NCBI RefSeq assembly: GCF_004297405.1
Contig: NZ_SCVC01000033.1
Coordinates: forward strand, 62,001 to 126,000
Direction of reading: 5' to 3'
DNA from: Reyranella sp.
Lineage (GTDB): Bacteria > Pseudomonadota > Alphaproteobacteria > Reyranellales > Reyranellaceae
DNA length: 64,000 nt
Positions 35,463 through 44,300 of this stretch are shown here, piece after piece. A model generated the notes under the pieces. It saw nothing but the letters and a program-made list of their open reading frames with translations, made no database searches and was not told the origin of the DNA. A program made the translations under genes and the position numbers. Every line of letters begins with the position of its first letter. The first letter of the stretch is position 1.

Positions 35463-36302
35463 CTAGCGCCGCATCGCCTGGCTTTCTTCGGGTGTCAGCG
35501 GCCGTTCGCGGAAGGAGAGCGTCCTGCCGCGCAGGGTGCCGAAGCCAGTGTGGGCCTCCATTTTGACCGGGTAGCGAATCTGGGTCTGGTCCATACGCGC
35601 CAGCCAGATCTTGATCGGCCGCTCGCGCTCAGTCTCCGCTTCCTTCGGGGCGTCGTAGAATTCGCCGGCAACGCGCTTCGTGTAGATCTCGCAGACCAGC
35701 AGGTCACCCTGCACGCCCGGAACGTCCGAGGTGGCGCCGGACTCGGTGCCGACCTTCTTGAGAATGACGTCGATGCGCCGCTTGCCGTCGTTGCTCGGTA
35801 TCGTGCGGTCGCAGGCGCCGTCGCCGGCGAAGCCGACGCTCAGCGCTGCTGACAGGGGATCGAGCGAGCCGCGCTTCTGCTCGTCGGAGATCGATTGCTG
35901 CGGTGTGGGCTTCCACTCCGGATTGTGGGACTCCGACATTGTGTTGCCGGCATACTGCGCAATCCAGGTTCGCGGCTTGTCGCCGACGATGATCGAGAGT
36001 GAGCCGGCACTGGGTCGGGCTCCGGCGGCCGTGAAGCCACCCCAGGCGCGGTTGCGGCCGTCATAATGGATGGTGACTGCCCGCAGCAGCCCTTCCTTGA
36101 AGGTGCGGGTCTCGACATCGTAGTTCGCGCCGTTGAAGCGCGCCGTCAGATCGATGCGAAACCCGGAGAGGCCGGCAAAGGTGATTTCATAGGAGATATC
36201 GACCTGGCGGGCTTCCTGTGCCGCTCCCGGTGTGCCTAGGGTGAGACCGCCCGTGACACCCATGCTCAAAGCAACCGTCAGCAAGGCCTTACGAAATCTC
36301 AT
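35463..36302 (-). CDS. DUF3108-domain secreted protein
   Basis: A 279-residue exported protein (signal peptide, cleavage near AAQ-EAR about residue 29). The mature part fits the DUF3108 pattern: YEITFAGLSGFRIDLTARFN at the start, then SLDPLSAALSV in the middle and a C-terminal KIWLARMDQTQIRYPVKME. These are periplasmic beta-rich proteins of unknown role. The start at 36302 follows AAAGGG. Divergent from the ABC transporter gene (104 bp). Confidence 0.82.
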   Translation of the reverse strand: MRFRKALLTVALSMGVTGGLTLGTPGAAQEARQVDISYEITFAGLSGFRIDLTARFNGANYDVETRTFKEGLLRAVTIHYDGRNRAWGGFTAAGARPSAGSLSIIVGDKPRTWIAQYAGNTMSESHNPEWKPTPQQSISDEQKRGSLDPLSAALSVGFAGDGACDRTIPSNDGKRRIDVILKKVGTESGATSDVPGVQGDLLVCEIYTKRVAGEFYDAPKEAETERERPIKIWLARMDQTQIRYPVKMEAHTGFGTLRGRTLSFRERPLTPEESQAMRR

Positions 36303-36406
36303 GAAATCCCTTTCCAAAGGGGGCTTACTTCAGGTGTCCCAGCACGATAGAAGGCCGGCGACCCCTGCGCCACAAAGACTGTACGTCCAATAAGGCAAAT
36401 TTGGTC

Positions 36407-38275
36407 ATGTCGCCGTCCGATAACGAAAGTGTTCCCAAGGTGAGCGCCTCGCATACCTGGGGGGTCATGGCCATTCTTGGTCGCCATTTGTGGCCGAAGG
36501 GTGAAAAGACCCTGCGACTGCGTGTGGTCATCGCCCTGGCGATGCTGGTCCTCGCCAAGGTCGTCGCGGTCTACGTCCCGCTTCTCTACAAGCAGGCGGT
36601 CGACGCGCTGGGGTCGACGGCGGCGCAGGCTGTCGCTGTGCCGGTTGTGCTTATCCTGGCCTATGGCGGGGCGCGCGTGCTCTCGCAGGCCTTCGGCGAA
36701 ATCCGCGACGCGGTGTTTGCGCCCGTCTCGCAGCGCGCGATCCGCAATCTCGCGCTGGAGGTCTTCGACCATCTGCATGCCCTGTCGCTGCGCTATCACC
36801 TGGAGCGACAGACCGGCGGGTTGAGTCGCGTCATCGAGCGCGGCACCCAGGGCATGGAATTCCTGATCCGCTTCACGACCTTCAACATCCTGCCGACGCT
36901 GCTCGAGATTGCGCTGGTCGGCGGCATTCTGTGGAGCCTCTACGACTGGCGCTTCTCGGTCATCACGCTTGTAGTCATCGGCGGCTACATCGTGTTCTCG
37001 ATCATGCTCTCGGAATGGCGCATCAAGTTCGTGCGGCGCATGAACGATGCCGATACCGAGGCCAACGCCAAGGCGATCGACAGCTTGCTGAACTACGAGA
37101 CGGTGAAGTATTTCGGCAACGAAGCGCATGAGGCGCGCCGTTTCGATGTCGGCCGTCGCCGCTACGAGGTCGCGGCCATCCACTCCAGCCGAACCCTGTC
37201 GCTGCTCAACATCGGCCAGGGCACCATCATCTCGATTGGTCTGGTCGCCGTCATGGTGATGGCAGGCTCAGGCGTCGTGCAGGGAACGATGACGATCGGT
37301 GACTTCGTTGCCGTGAACACGTTCCTCATCCAGCTCTATATGCCGCTCAACATGCTGGGTTTCGCCTACCGCGAAATCCGAAATGCGCTGGTCAACATGG
37401 AGAAGATGTTCGGCCTGCTTGAGGTGCCGGCCGAGATCGCCGACCGGCCGGGCGCACCGGCACTCAAGGTGGGTGGCGGCGAAATCGTGTTCGATCACGT
37501 CGATTTCCATTACGAGCCAGCGCGGCCGATCCTGCACGACGTCAGCTTCCGCGTGCCGGCAGGCAATACGGTGGCGATCGTGGGCTCGAGTGGCGCCGGC
37601 AAGTCGACCGTGTCGCGTATCCTGTTCCGCTTCTACGATGTGGCCTCAGGCAGCGTGCGCATCGACGGCCAGGATATTCGTGCGGTGACCCAGTCGAGCC
37701 TGCGCGCGGCCATCGGCGTGGTGCCGCAGGATACCGTCCTGTTCAACGACACGATCTACTACAACATCGCCTACGGTCGGCCCGGTGCGACGCGCGAGGA
37801 GGTTGAACAGGCCGCGCGCCTGGCCCGCATTCACGATTTCATCATGGCGTTGCCCCAGGGCTATGAGGCAACGGTCGGCGAGCGCGGCCTGAAGCTTTCG
37901 GGCGGTGAAAAGCAGCGCGTGGCGATTGCCCGCACGATTCTGAAGAACCCGGCGATCCTGCTGTTCGACGAGGCGACCAGCGCCCTTGATACGCGCACCG
38001 AGCAGGAAATCCAGCGCTCGCTGGAGGAGGTGAGCCGCGGCCGTACGACGGTGGTCATCGCACACCGGCTCTCGACCATCATCAATGCCGACGAGATCAT
38101 CGTGCTCGATCGCGGCCGGGTCGTCGAACGTGGACATCATGCCGATCTGCTGGCCTTGAACGGCGCCTATGCCGAGATGTGGCGCCGTCAGCAGGAAGCC
38201 GCGGCCGAGGCCGAACGTCAGGTCGAGGAACCGCCATCGCTCCGTTCGGAAGGTCATTTGCGTGTCGCGGAGTAA
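36407..38275 (+). CDS. ATM1-type ABC transporter (fused permease and ATPase)
   Basis: A 622-residue half-transporter. Residues ~40-325 form a six-helix membrane domain containing the DAVFAPVSQRAIRNLALEVF and SRVIERGTQGMEFL segments characteristic of ATM1/HMT1 proteins. The ATPase domain has Walker A GSSGAGKST, signature LSGGEKQR and Walker B ILLFDEATSALD. ATM1-type exporters handle glutathione-based or Fe-S-related sulfur compounds and heavy-metal conjugates. It overlaps the MFS gene by 14 bp. I start it at ATG 36407, since the earlier TTG has no support. Confidence 0.92.
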   Translation: MSPSDNESVPKVSASHTWGVMAILGRHLWPKGEKTLRLRVVIALAMLVLAKVVAVYVPLLYKQAVDALGSTAAQAVAVPVVLILAYGGARVLSQAFGEIRDAVFAPVSQRAIRNLALEVFDHLHALSLRYHLERQTGGLSRVIERGTQGMEFLIRFTTFNILPTLLEIALVGGILWSLYDWRFSVITLVVIGGYIVFSIMLSEWRIKFVRRMNDADTEANAKAIDSLLNYETVKYFGNEAHEARRFDVGRRRYEVAAIHSSRTLSLLNIGQGTIISIGLVAVMVMAGSGVVQGTMTIGDFVAVNTFLIQLYMPLNMLGFAYREIRNALVNMEKMFGLLEVPAEIADRPGAPALKVGGGEIVFDHVDFHYEPARPILHDVSFRVPAGNTVAIVGSSGAGKSTVSRILFRFYDVASGSVRIDGQDIRAVTQSSLRAAIGVVPQDTVLFNDTIYYNIAYGRPGATREEVEQAARLARIHDFIMALPQGYEATVGERGLKLSGGEKQRVAIARTILKNPAILLFDEATSALDTRTEQEIQRSLEEVSRGRTTVVIAHRLSTIINADEIIVLDRGRVVERGHHADLLALNGAYAEMWRRQQEAAAEAERQVEEPPSLRSEGHLRVAE

Positions 38276-39428
38276 CGTAGCGACCACGAGCGCAGCCAGC
38301 CCTTGGCGGCCGCTGCTGCCGATCTATCTGGCTTGCCTCGCCTTCGGTATCCAGGTTGGCACATCCATGCCACTGGTGCCGCTGGCGCTGGACCAGCAGG
38401 GTGTCGACAAGTGGGTGATTGGCGTCGTCGGCGCCGCCTGGGGCGTCGGCATGATTGCTACCACGCCGTTCGTGCCGTCCCTTGTTGCAAGGCTAGGGGC
38501 AGTGCCACTGATCTGCGGATCGGCGGTCATCAGCGCCACGCTGTCGGTGGCTTTCGCGTTCACCGAGGGTGTGCCGTTATGGTTCACACTCACCCTCCTG
38601 CAGGGTGTGGTCGGTGGCGTTCCCTGGGTCGTGAGCGAGATCTGGATCAATCTCGTGGTCGACGAGAAACGCCGTGGTCGCGCCATGGCGGTCTACGCGA
38701 CCCTGATCGCCGTCGGTATGGCGCTCGGCCCGCTGATCCTGCAGTTCGTCGGACTTTACGGACCGCGGCCCTTCCTCGTGGCTGCCGGCATCATGCTCGT
38801 CGTCATTCTGCCGCTGCTGCCGGCGTGGAAGTCCGCGCCACCCGTGCACCTGGACGAGAATAGTGGCATGTGGCGGGTCATACGGGCCGCGCCGGTTGCC
38901 ATGCTAGCGGCCTTCGCCTGCGGGCTGGGCGAGCAGGTCGCCTTCAGCTTCCTCCCGATCTTCGCTGTCGAGGCGAATGTGTCGGCCGAAACCGGTGCGC
39001 TGTGGTTGTCGGCGTTCGTCATCGGAAACATCGCGCTGCAGTGGCCGATCGGCTGGGCCGCCGACGAGCTCGATCGCCGTTCCGTGCTGGCTGCCTGCGC
39101 ATTGGCGAGTGCCGTGCTGGTGGCGTCGATCGGTTTCATCGATCCGCAGTCGTACGGCATCCTGGGCGTGCTGGTCCTGTGGGGCGGCATTTCCTTTGGC
39201 ATCTACACCGTCGGCCTGGCGCTGCTGGGACAGCATTTCAGCGGCGGTGATATTGCCCGTGCCAATGCTGCTTTCACGATCATGTACACAGTGGCAGGGC
39301 TGGTCGGCCGGCCGATTGCTGGCGGCGCCATGGACGTGATGGGCCGCTCCGGCATGACCTTCACGGTGATGTTCTTCTACGCGCTGGCAGGCGTGGCTGC
39401 CTTGCTGGCAATGCGCCGTCGCGGCTGA
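38262..39428 (+). CDS. MFS transporter
   Basis: A 388-residue major facilitator with 12 predicted membrane helices. The loop 2-3 segment (FVPSLVARLGAVPLICGSA) and the later DELDRRSVLAACALASAV loop are MFS-like. The reading frame extends upstream, but GTG 38262 has GGAAGG eight bases before it and gives a normal length, so I prefer it over ATG 38169, which would overlap the ABC gene by 107 bp. Substrate unknown; the pattern recalls the YcaD/UMF-like efflux group. Confidence 0.88.
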   Translation: MSRSNVATTSAASPWRPLLPIYLACLAFGIQVGTSMPLVPLALDQQGVDKWVIGVVGAAWGVGMIATTPFVPSLVARLGAVPLICGSAVISATLSVAFAFTEGVPLWFTLTLLQGVVGGVPWVVSEIWINLVVDEKRRGRAMAVYATLIAVGMALGPLILQFVGLYGPRPFLVAAGIMLVVILPLLPAWKSAPPVHLDENSGMWRVIRAAPVAMLAAFACGLGEQVAFSFLPIFAVEANVSAETGALWLSAFVIGNIALQWPIGWAADELDRRSVLAACALASAVLVASIGFIDPQSYGILGVLVLWGGISFGIYTVGLALLGQHFSGGDIARANAAFTIMYTVAGLVGRPIAGGAMDVMGRSGMTFTVMFFYALAGVAALLAMRRRG

Positions 39429-39443
39429 TAAACCTGCCGCCGC

Positions 39444-40442
39444 ATGAGCGCGTCTGTCGCCACATCGGATAGTTCCGCCGATCCGCTGCTTGCGCCGCTG
39501 CTCGCGGGCGACCGGCGAGCGCTGGCGCAAGCCATCACTCTGATCGAATCGACGCGCATCGATCATCGCGAACGCGCGGATGCGCTGCTCGCAGCGGTAC
39601 TGCCGCACAGCGGCAAGTCGGTGCGGCTCGGCATCACAGGTGTGCCCGGTGTCGGCAAATCGACGCTGATCGAACGCTTTGGTCTGTCGCTGCTGGAGCA
39701 GGGGCGCTCACTCGCGGTACTGGCGATCGATCCTTCGTCGAAGCGCGGTGGCGGTTCGATCTTGGGCGACAAGACGCGCATGGAAGAGCTTTCGCGCAAG
39801 CATGCGGCTTTCATCCGACCGTCGCCGGCGGGCATCACCCTGGGCGGTGTGGCCCGGCGCACGCGCGAGGCCATGCTGCTCGTCGAGGCAGCGGGCTTCG
39901 ATACCGTGATCGTCGAGACGGTGGGCGTCGGCCAGTCCGAGACGGCCGTCGCCGACATGGTCGATATGTTCATTGTCCTGCTGTTGCCGGCGGGTGGCGA
40001 CGATCTGCAGGGCATCAAGCGCGGCGTGATCGAGCTCGCCGACCTGATTGTGGTCAACAAGGCCGACGGTGACCTGAAGGCCACGGCAAAGCGGTCGGCT
40101 TCCGATTATCAGCATGCGCTGCGCATGTTGCGTTCGCCGACGGTCGGCTGGACGCCGGAAGTCATGACCTCCTCGGCCCAGACTGGCGAGGGCGTGGCCG
40201 AGATCTGGCAGGTCGTCGAGCGTTTCAACAAGGCCGTGGGGGAGAAGGGCATCGCCCGACGCCGGGCCGAGCAGGCCCGCGCCTGGATGTGGAACGAGGT
40301 CGGGGAGACGCTCCTGGCCGAGCTGCGCCGGCATCCCGAGGTCCGCAAGCTGGTGGGCGGCCTGGAACGCGAAGTTGAAGCTGGCCGGGCTACCCCTGCA
40401 GCGGCCGCCCGGCGTATGCTAGCTGCCTTCCATGGCCGCTAA
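39444..40442 (+). CDS. meaB: methylmalonyl-CoA mutase-associated GTPase MeaB
   Basis: A 332-residue G3E GTPase that protects methylmalonyl-CoA mutase and gates cofactor loading. The P-loop is GVPGVGKST (residues 66-74). The Mg2+/switch motif includes IDPSSKRGGGSILGDKTRM, ETVGVGQSE gives the Walker B region, and NKADG is the guanine motif. It lies 16 bp downstream of the MFS gene and overlaps the next gene by 11 bp. The partner mutase is encoded 4 kb upstream. Confidence 0.96.
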   Translation: MSASVATSDSSADPLLAPLLAGDRRALAQAITLIESTRIDHRERADALLAAVLPHSGKSVRLGITGVPGVGKSTLIERFGLSLLEQGRSLAVLAIDPSSKRGGGSILGDKTRMEELSRKHAAFIRPSPAGITLGGVARRTREAMLLVEAAGFDTVIVETVGVGQSETAVADMVDMFIVLLLPAGGDDLQGIKRGVIELADLIVVNKADGDLKATAKRSASDYQHALRMLRSPTVGWTPEVMTSSAQTGEGVAEIWQVVERFNKAVGEKGIARRRAEQARAWMWNEVGETLLAELRRHPEVRKLVGGLEREVEAGRATPAAAARRMLAAFHGR

Positions 40443-40914
40443 GTCGTTCCTGAAGCGCGCTCGACGCGCCGCCGAGGCCCAGAAGGAACCCTTCTGGAAG
40501 CGCAAGACCCTGGCGCAGATGACCAAGCAGGAGTGGGAATCTCTCTGCGACGGCTGCGGCATGTGCTGCGTCAACAAGCTGGAATACGAGGGGACCGGCG
40601 AACTCGCCCAAACCGATACCTGCTGCAAGCTCCTGGACCCCAAGACAGCCCGCTGCCGGGACTACAAGAACCGCAAGAAGATTGTGCCGGACTGCATCCA
40701 GCTCACCCCAAAGGTTGTGGCCAAGATGGATTGGCTCCCCAAGACCTGTGGGTATCGGTTGGTCCACCTTGGCCAGGACCTCTACTGGTGGCACCCCTTG
40801 ATCTCAGGCGACCCGAACACTGTGCACGAGGCGGGAATCTCGGCCCGTGGCCGGGTGATTCCCGAGGATCAGGTCGAGGATATCAGCGAAAGAGTAGTGG
40901 ACTGGTTTGCTTGA
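40432..40914 (+). CDS. YcgN-family cysteine cluster protein
   Basis: A 160-residue YcgN/UPF0260 protein. It has the conserved cysteine cluster CDGCGMCCVNK (residues ~39-49), CCKLLDPKTARCRDY and a later VPDCIQLTP. These point to a metal or Fe-S site, but the function is unproven. It overlaps meaB by 11 bp, so the two are translated from one message. Its stop codon overlaps the predicted -35 box of rpmB. Confidence 0.9.
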   Translation: MAAKSFLKRARRAAEAQKEPFWKRKTLAQMTKQEWESLCDGCGMCCVNKLEYEGTGELAQTDTCCKLLDPKTARCRDYKNRKKIVPDCIQLTPKVVAKMDWLPKTCGYRLVHLGQDLYWWHPLISGDPNTVHEAGISARGRVIPEDQVEDISERVVDWFA

Positions 40915-40939
40915 CGGGACCCGCTTCGGCCCGTAAAAA
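40911..40939 (+). promoter_or_regulatory. candidate sigma-70 promoter of rpmB
   Basis: TTGACG (40911-40916), 17 bases, then TAAAAA (40934-40939). Spacing is ideal and the -35 has 5 of 6 consensus bases. Transcription would begin near 40946, just before the hairpin at 40949-40964. Confidence 0.55.
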
Positions 40940-40948
40940 GCCCGCCTT

Positions 40949-40974
40949 CCCGCCCTTCGGCGGGATCGTTTTTT
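40949..40974 (+). terminator. intrinsic terminator (or rpmB leader attenuator)
   Basis: A 6-bp GC stem (CCCGCC/GGCGGG) with loop CTTC, then ATCG and six Ts at 40969-40974. It lies 35 bp after the YcgN stop and 14 bp before rpmB. It should end the meaB-ycgN transcript; if rpmB uses the promoter at 40911, it would also sit at the 5' end of that mRNA. Confidence 0.75.
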
Positions 40975-40987
40975 AGCGGATATCGCC

Positions 40988-41299
40988 ATGCCTCGTCGTT
41001 GCGCCCTTTCGGGCAAGGCCGTTCAGTACGGCAACAATGTGAGCCACGCGAACAACAAGTCGCGGCGTCGCTTCATGTCCAACCTGCAGGTCGCTTCGGT
41101 CCTGTCCGATGCGCTGGGCCACTCTGTGCGCCTGCGCCTGACGCCGCGCGGCATCAAGACGATCGAGCACAATGGCGGCATCGACGCCTACCTGCTCGGC
41201 ACCAACGACAGCAAGCTCAGCCCGGAGATGAAGGTGCTGAAGCGTCGCGTCGTGTCGGCCAAGACCAAGAAGGACGCCAAGGTCGCAGCAGCGGCCTAA
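40988..41299 (+). CDS. rpmB: 50S ribosomal protein L28
   Basis: A 103-residue alphaproteobacterial-type L28 (the C-terminal extension is longer than in E. coli). The N-terminus MPRRCALSGKAVQYGNNVSH and the KSRRRFMSNLQ segment are diagnostic, and a basic Lys-rich tail (RRVVSAKTKKDAK) ends the protein. It sits alone after a strong terminator; AGCGGA is the only, weak, ribosome-binding sequence. Confidence 0.97.
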   Translation: MPRRCALSGKAVQYGNNVSHANNKSRRRFMSNLQVASVLSDALGHSVRLRLTPRGIKTIEHNGGIDAYLLGTNDSKLSPEMKVLKRRVVSAKTKKDAKVAAAA

Positions 41300-41314
41300 G
41301 GCCTTCCTCTTCTC

Positions 41315-41338
41315 TCCTCCCCATTCGAATGGGGAGGA
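41315..41338. repeat. perfect 24-bp palindrome between convergent genes
   Basis: A self-complementary sequence centred on TTCGAA with arms TCCTCCCC/GGGGAGGA, lying between the ends of rpmB and the esterase-like gene. No T-run follows on either strand. It may be a 3'-end stabiliser or a small interspersed palindrome. Confidence 0.6.
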
Positions 41339-41343
41339 CGGTG

Positions 41344-42339
41344 CTACGGCGCCAGCTCGAACAGCATCAAGATATTGCGCTGAAGCGGATTGAAATTGTC
41401 ATCCGAGATCAGCCACAGCAACGTCTCGCCGCGTGCGCCGCGGCTCGATGACAGACCTTCGAGATTGTCGACAGGATAGGGCGAGGCGAGGAACGCGAGT
41501 TCTTCCGCCTTCACCGTCGCGCCTGCCTTGAGCTGCGCGGCCTCGACGTGCATCACGCGCACGCGCACGCCGCGTATCACGTCGAAAGCCCGTTCGAGGG
41601 TCACGAACGATCCGTCTGGCAGGAGGGTAATGGCGGTCGGCCGGAAGTCGGGGACGGTGGCGTAGCTGAAGGCGCTCCAGGTGTAACGGCCGCTGCCTGC
41701 AGGCCGTCCGATCCAGCCCACCACCGTGTCCGGCTTGAGGCTGTATTCCTCGCTGATGGCGATCACGGTGCCATCGGCCAGCGCCGTCAGGGCTTCGATG
41801 CCACCGTTACCCGGCTGGCGGCCAATATCAGCCGGCCCTTCGATCGGTAGTGGTGTCGCGTCGAGCGTGCGGTAGTGCCACAGCCGGTGCCGGCGTTCGA
41901 ACGCTACCAGCCACGACCCATCAGGCAGGCGCGCCATTGCCTCGGCATCGGCTTCCGCCTTCTTCTGGATCGACTTGCCCTCGAGGCCGCGCAGTTGGCC
42001 GATTTTCGCGCTGCCGAGGCCCACGAGATTACCCTTGGCGTCATAGTCGATCGTGGCGGTGAGCCAGGCGCCTTCATCGGAGATCGAGGTGAGCGCGCGG
42101 CCGTCGGGCGTGACGTGCAAGTCGGACCAGCCGCCGAAGTTGGGCGAGCTGGCCTTCATCTCGATGCCGCCACGCCAGACCAGGCGGCCAATGCGCGTTG
42201 CTGCCGGGTCGTCGAGCTTGAAGGTGAGCTGGGAGCTCTGGATCGCGAACGGCTTTGCCTGCGCCTCGGCCGGGGGCGGCGAGACGCTGGTACACGCCGC
42301 TACCAGCAGGCAGAGCGTCAGAAAGAAGCGGCTCGCCAC
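41344..42339 (-). CDS. esterase-like-activity-of-phytase family lipoprotein
   Basis: A 331-residue predicted lipoprotein (lipobox LVAAC, C16). The mature protein fits the phytase-related beta-propeller family: GGWSDLHVTPDGRALTSISDEGAW at the first blade, GGIEALTALADGTVIAISEE in the middle, and FLASPYPVDNLEGLSS with LLWLISDDNFNP at the end. Family members show phosphatase or esterase activity. It follows cobT by 5 bp and could be co-transcribed with it. Confidence 0.85.
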   Translation of the reverse strand: MASRFFLTLCLLVAACTSVSPPPAEAQAKPFAIQSSQLTFKLDDPAATRIGRLVWRGGIEMKASSPNFGGWSDLHVTPDGRALTSISDEGAWLTATIDYDAKGNLVGLGSAKIGQLRGLEGKSIQKKAEADAEAMARLPDGSWLVAFERRHRLWHYRTLDATPLPIEGPADIGRQPGNGGIEALTALADGTVIAISEEYSLKPDTVVGWIGRPAGSGRYTWSAFSYATVPDFRPTAITLLPDGSFVTLERAFDVIRGVRVRVMHVEAAQLKAGATVKAEELAFLASPYPVDNLEGLSSSRGARGETLLWLISDDNFNPLQRNILMLFELAP

Positions 42340-42344
42340 CGGAG

Positions 42345-44285
42345 TTAGGCGGCGCGCTTGCCAGATTTGCCGCTGGTCTTGCCGGGCGTCGCCTTGGCGC
42401 CGCCACGGCCACGCTGGCCGCCGCCGCGCGCCGCGCGAACGTCCTTGGCATCTTCCTCGTCGAATAGCGAGGCGAGCTGCTCCATCATCGTGCCGCCGAG
42501 CTGGTCGGCGTCGACGATGGTGACGGCGCGGCGATAGTAGCGCGTGACGTCGTGGCCGATGCCGATGGCGATCAGCTCGACCGGCGAGCGCGTCTCGATC
42601 CAGTCGATGACATCGCGCAGATGACGCTCGAGGTAGTTGCCCGGGTTGACCGACAGGGTCGAATCGTCGACCGGCGCGCCGTCCGAGATCACCATCATGA
42701 TCTTGCGCTCTTCAGGACGCGGCAGCAGGCGGTTGTGCGCCCAGAGCAGCGCCTCGCCGTCGATGTTCTCCTTGAGGATGCCCTCGCGCAGCATCAGGCC
42801 GAGATTCTTGCGGGCGCGGCGCCACGGGGCATCGGCCGGCTTGTAGATGATGTGGCGCAGATCGTTGAGGCGGCCTGGATTGGCCGGCTTGCCGGCGGCA
42901 AGCCACTGCTCGCGGCTCTGGCCACCCTTCCAGGCGCGTGTCGTGAAGCCCAGGATCTCGACCTTCACGCCACAGCGCTCGAGCGTGCGTGCGAGGATGT
43001 CGGCGCTCATGGCCGCGACCGTGATCGGCCGGCCGCGCATGGAACCGGAATTGTCGATCAGCAGCGACACCACGGTGTCGCGGAAGTTGGTGTCCTTCTC
43101 CTTCTTGAAGGAGAGGGCGTGCATGGGATTGGCGACGATGCGCGCCAGACGCGCTGCGTCGAGCGTGCCTTCGTCGAGGTCGAAGTCCCAGGAACGGTTC
43201 TGCTGCGCCATGAGGCGGCGCTGCAGGCGGTTGGCGAGCTTGCCGATCACGCCCTGCAGATGAGAGAGCTGCTGGTCCAGGTGATTGCGCAGGCGGCCGA
43301 GCTCCTCGGCGTCGCACAGCTGATCGGCCTCGACGATCTCGTCGAACTTCACCGTATAGGCGTGATACTGCTGGCCCAGCGGCTCGTTGCTGAGCGCGCC
43401 TGGCGGCAGCCAGGGACGCTCGGCGCGGCCCGGCTCTTCTTCGTCGCCCGAACCCATCTGCATCTCGGTCTGGGCCTGGTCGGCGACAGTCTCCGAAGCA
43501 TCGTCCTGCTCGGAAGCATCCTCGGTCTCTTCGCCTTGGGCGCCGTAGCCCTGGGTCTCGCTCGAATCGCTCTGATCGTCGCCGGTCTCGTTGGACTGAC
43601 CGTCGGCGTTCTCCTGGTCCTGGCTCTCCTCGGTGTCGTCGTCCTGCAGGTCGGCTGATTCATCGCCGAGCTTGAGGTCGCGGATGAGCTGGCGCGCGGC
43701 GCGCGCGAAGGTTTCCTGGTTGCCGAGTGAATCGCGCAGCTTCTGGAAGTCGCGGCCGGCCGCGCTCTCCACGTCGGCGCGCCACATGTCGACCATCGCC
43801 TTTGCCGACTCCGGCGGTGCGGCACCGAGCAATTGTTCACGCGCGATCAGCCCGATCACGTCGGCGAGTGGTGCGTCTTCCTTGGTCTTGATGCGGGCAT
43901 GGCCGCGCTGATCGGAGCGCTGGCGCCAGAGGGCCGAGAGATTGTCGGCGACGCCGGCCATCTTGCGGGCGCCCAGCGCTTCGACGCGCACCTGCTCGAC
44001 GGCCTCGAAGATCGCTCGGGCGGTCTCACCGCGCGGTACGCGGCGTAGATGAGTCTTGCGGTCGTGATGGCGCAGTTTCAGCGCCATCGAATCGGCCTCG
44101 CCGCGGACACGGCTGACATCCTCGACCGGCAGATCGCGCGCCGGCACGGTGATGCGGGCTTCGCTGCCGAGCAGCGAGCCACCATCGGGAACGAACGAGA
44201 CGTTCACTTCCTTGCGCGAAACCGCCCGCATGGTGGTGGCGGTGACGCGGCGGAACTCCTCGAGGGGAGTCGTGTCCTTGGCCAT
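42345..44285 (-). CDS. cobT: aerobic cobaltochelatase subunit CobT
   Basis: A 646-residue subunit that, with CobN and CobS, inserts cobalt into hydrogenobyrinic acid a,c-diamide with ATP. A long acidic, Gln/Ser/Glu-rich segment occupies about residues 215-290. The C-terminal von Willebrand A domain has the MIDAS motif DNSGSMRG (about residue 404) and IMMVISDGAPVD. The C-terminal tail is Lys/Arg/Gly-rich. The gene is 15 bp after cobS. Confidence 0.95.
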   Translation of the reverse strand: MAKDTTPLEEFRRVTATTMRAVSRKEVNVSFVPDGGSLLGSEARITVPARDLPVEDVSRVRGEADSMALKLRHHDRKTHLRRVPRGETARAIFEAVEQVRVEALGARKMAGVADNLSALWRQRSDQRGHARIKTKEDAPLADVIGLIAREQLLGAAPPESAKAMVDMWRADVESAAGRDFQKLRDSLGNQETFARAARQLIRDLKLGDESADLQDDDTEESQDQENADGQSNETGDDQSDSSETQGYGAQGEETEDASEQDDASETVADQAQTEMQMGSGDEEEPGRAERPWLPPGALSNEPLGQQYHAYTVKFDEIVEADQLCDAEELGRLRNHLDQQLSHLQGVIGKLANRLQRRLMAQQNRSWDFDLDEGTLDAARLARIVANPMHALSFKKEKDTNFRDTVVSLLIDNSGSMRGRPITVAAMSADILARTLERCGVKVEILGFTTRAWKGGQSREQWLAAGKPANPGRLNDLRHIIYKPADAPWRRARKNLGLMLREGILKENIDGEALLWAHNRLLPRPEERKIMMVISDGAPVDDSTLSVNPGNYLERHLRDVIDWIETRSPVELIAIGIGHDVTRYYRRAVTIVDADQLGGTMMEQLASLFDEEDAKDVRAARGGGQRGRGGAKATPGKTSGKSGKRAA

Positions 44286-44300
44286 GGAGGCGCTCTCTTA

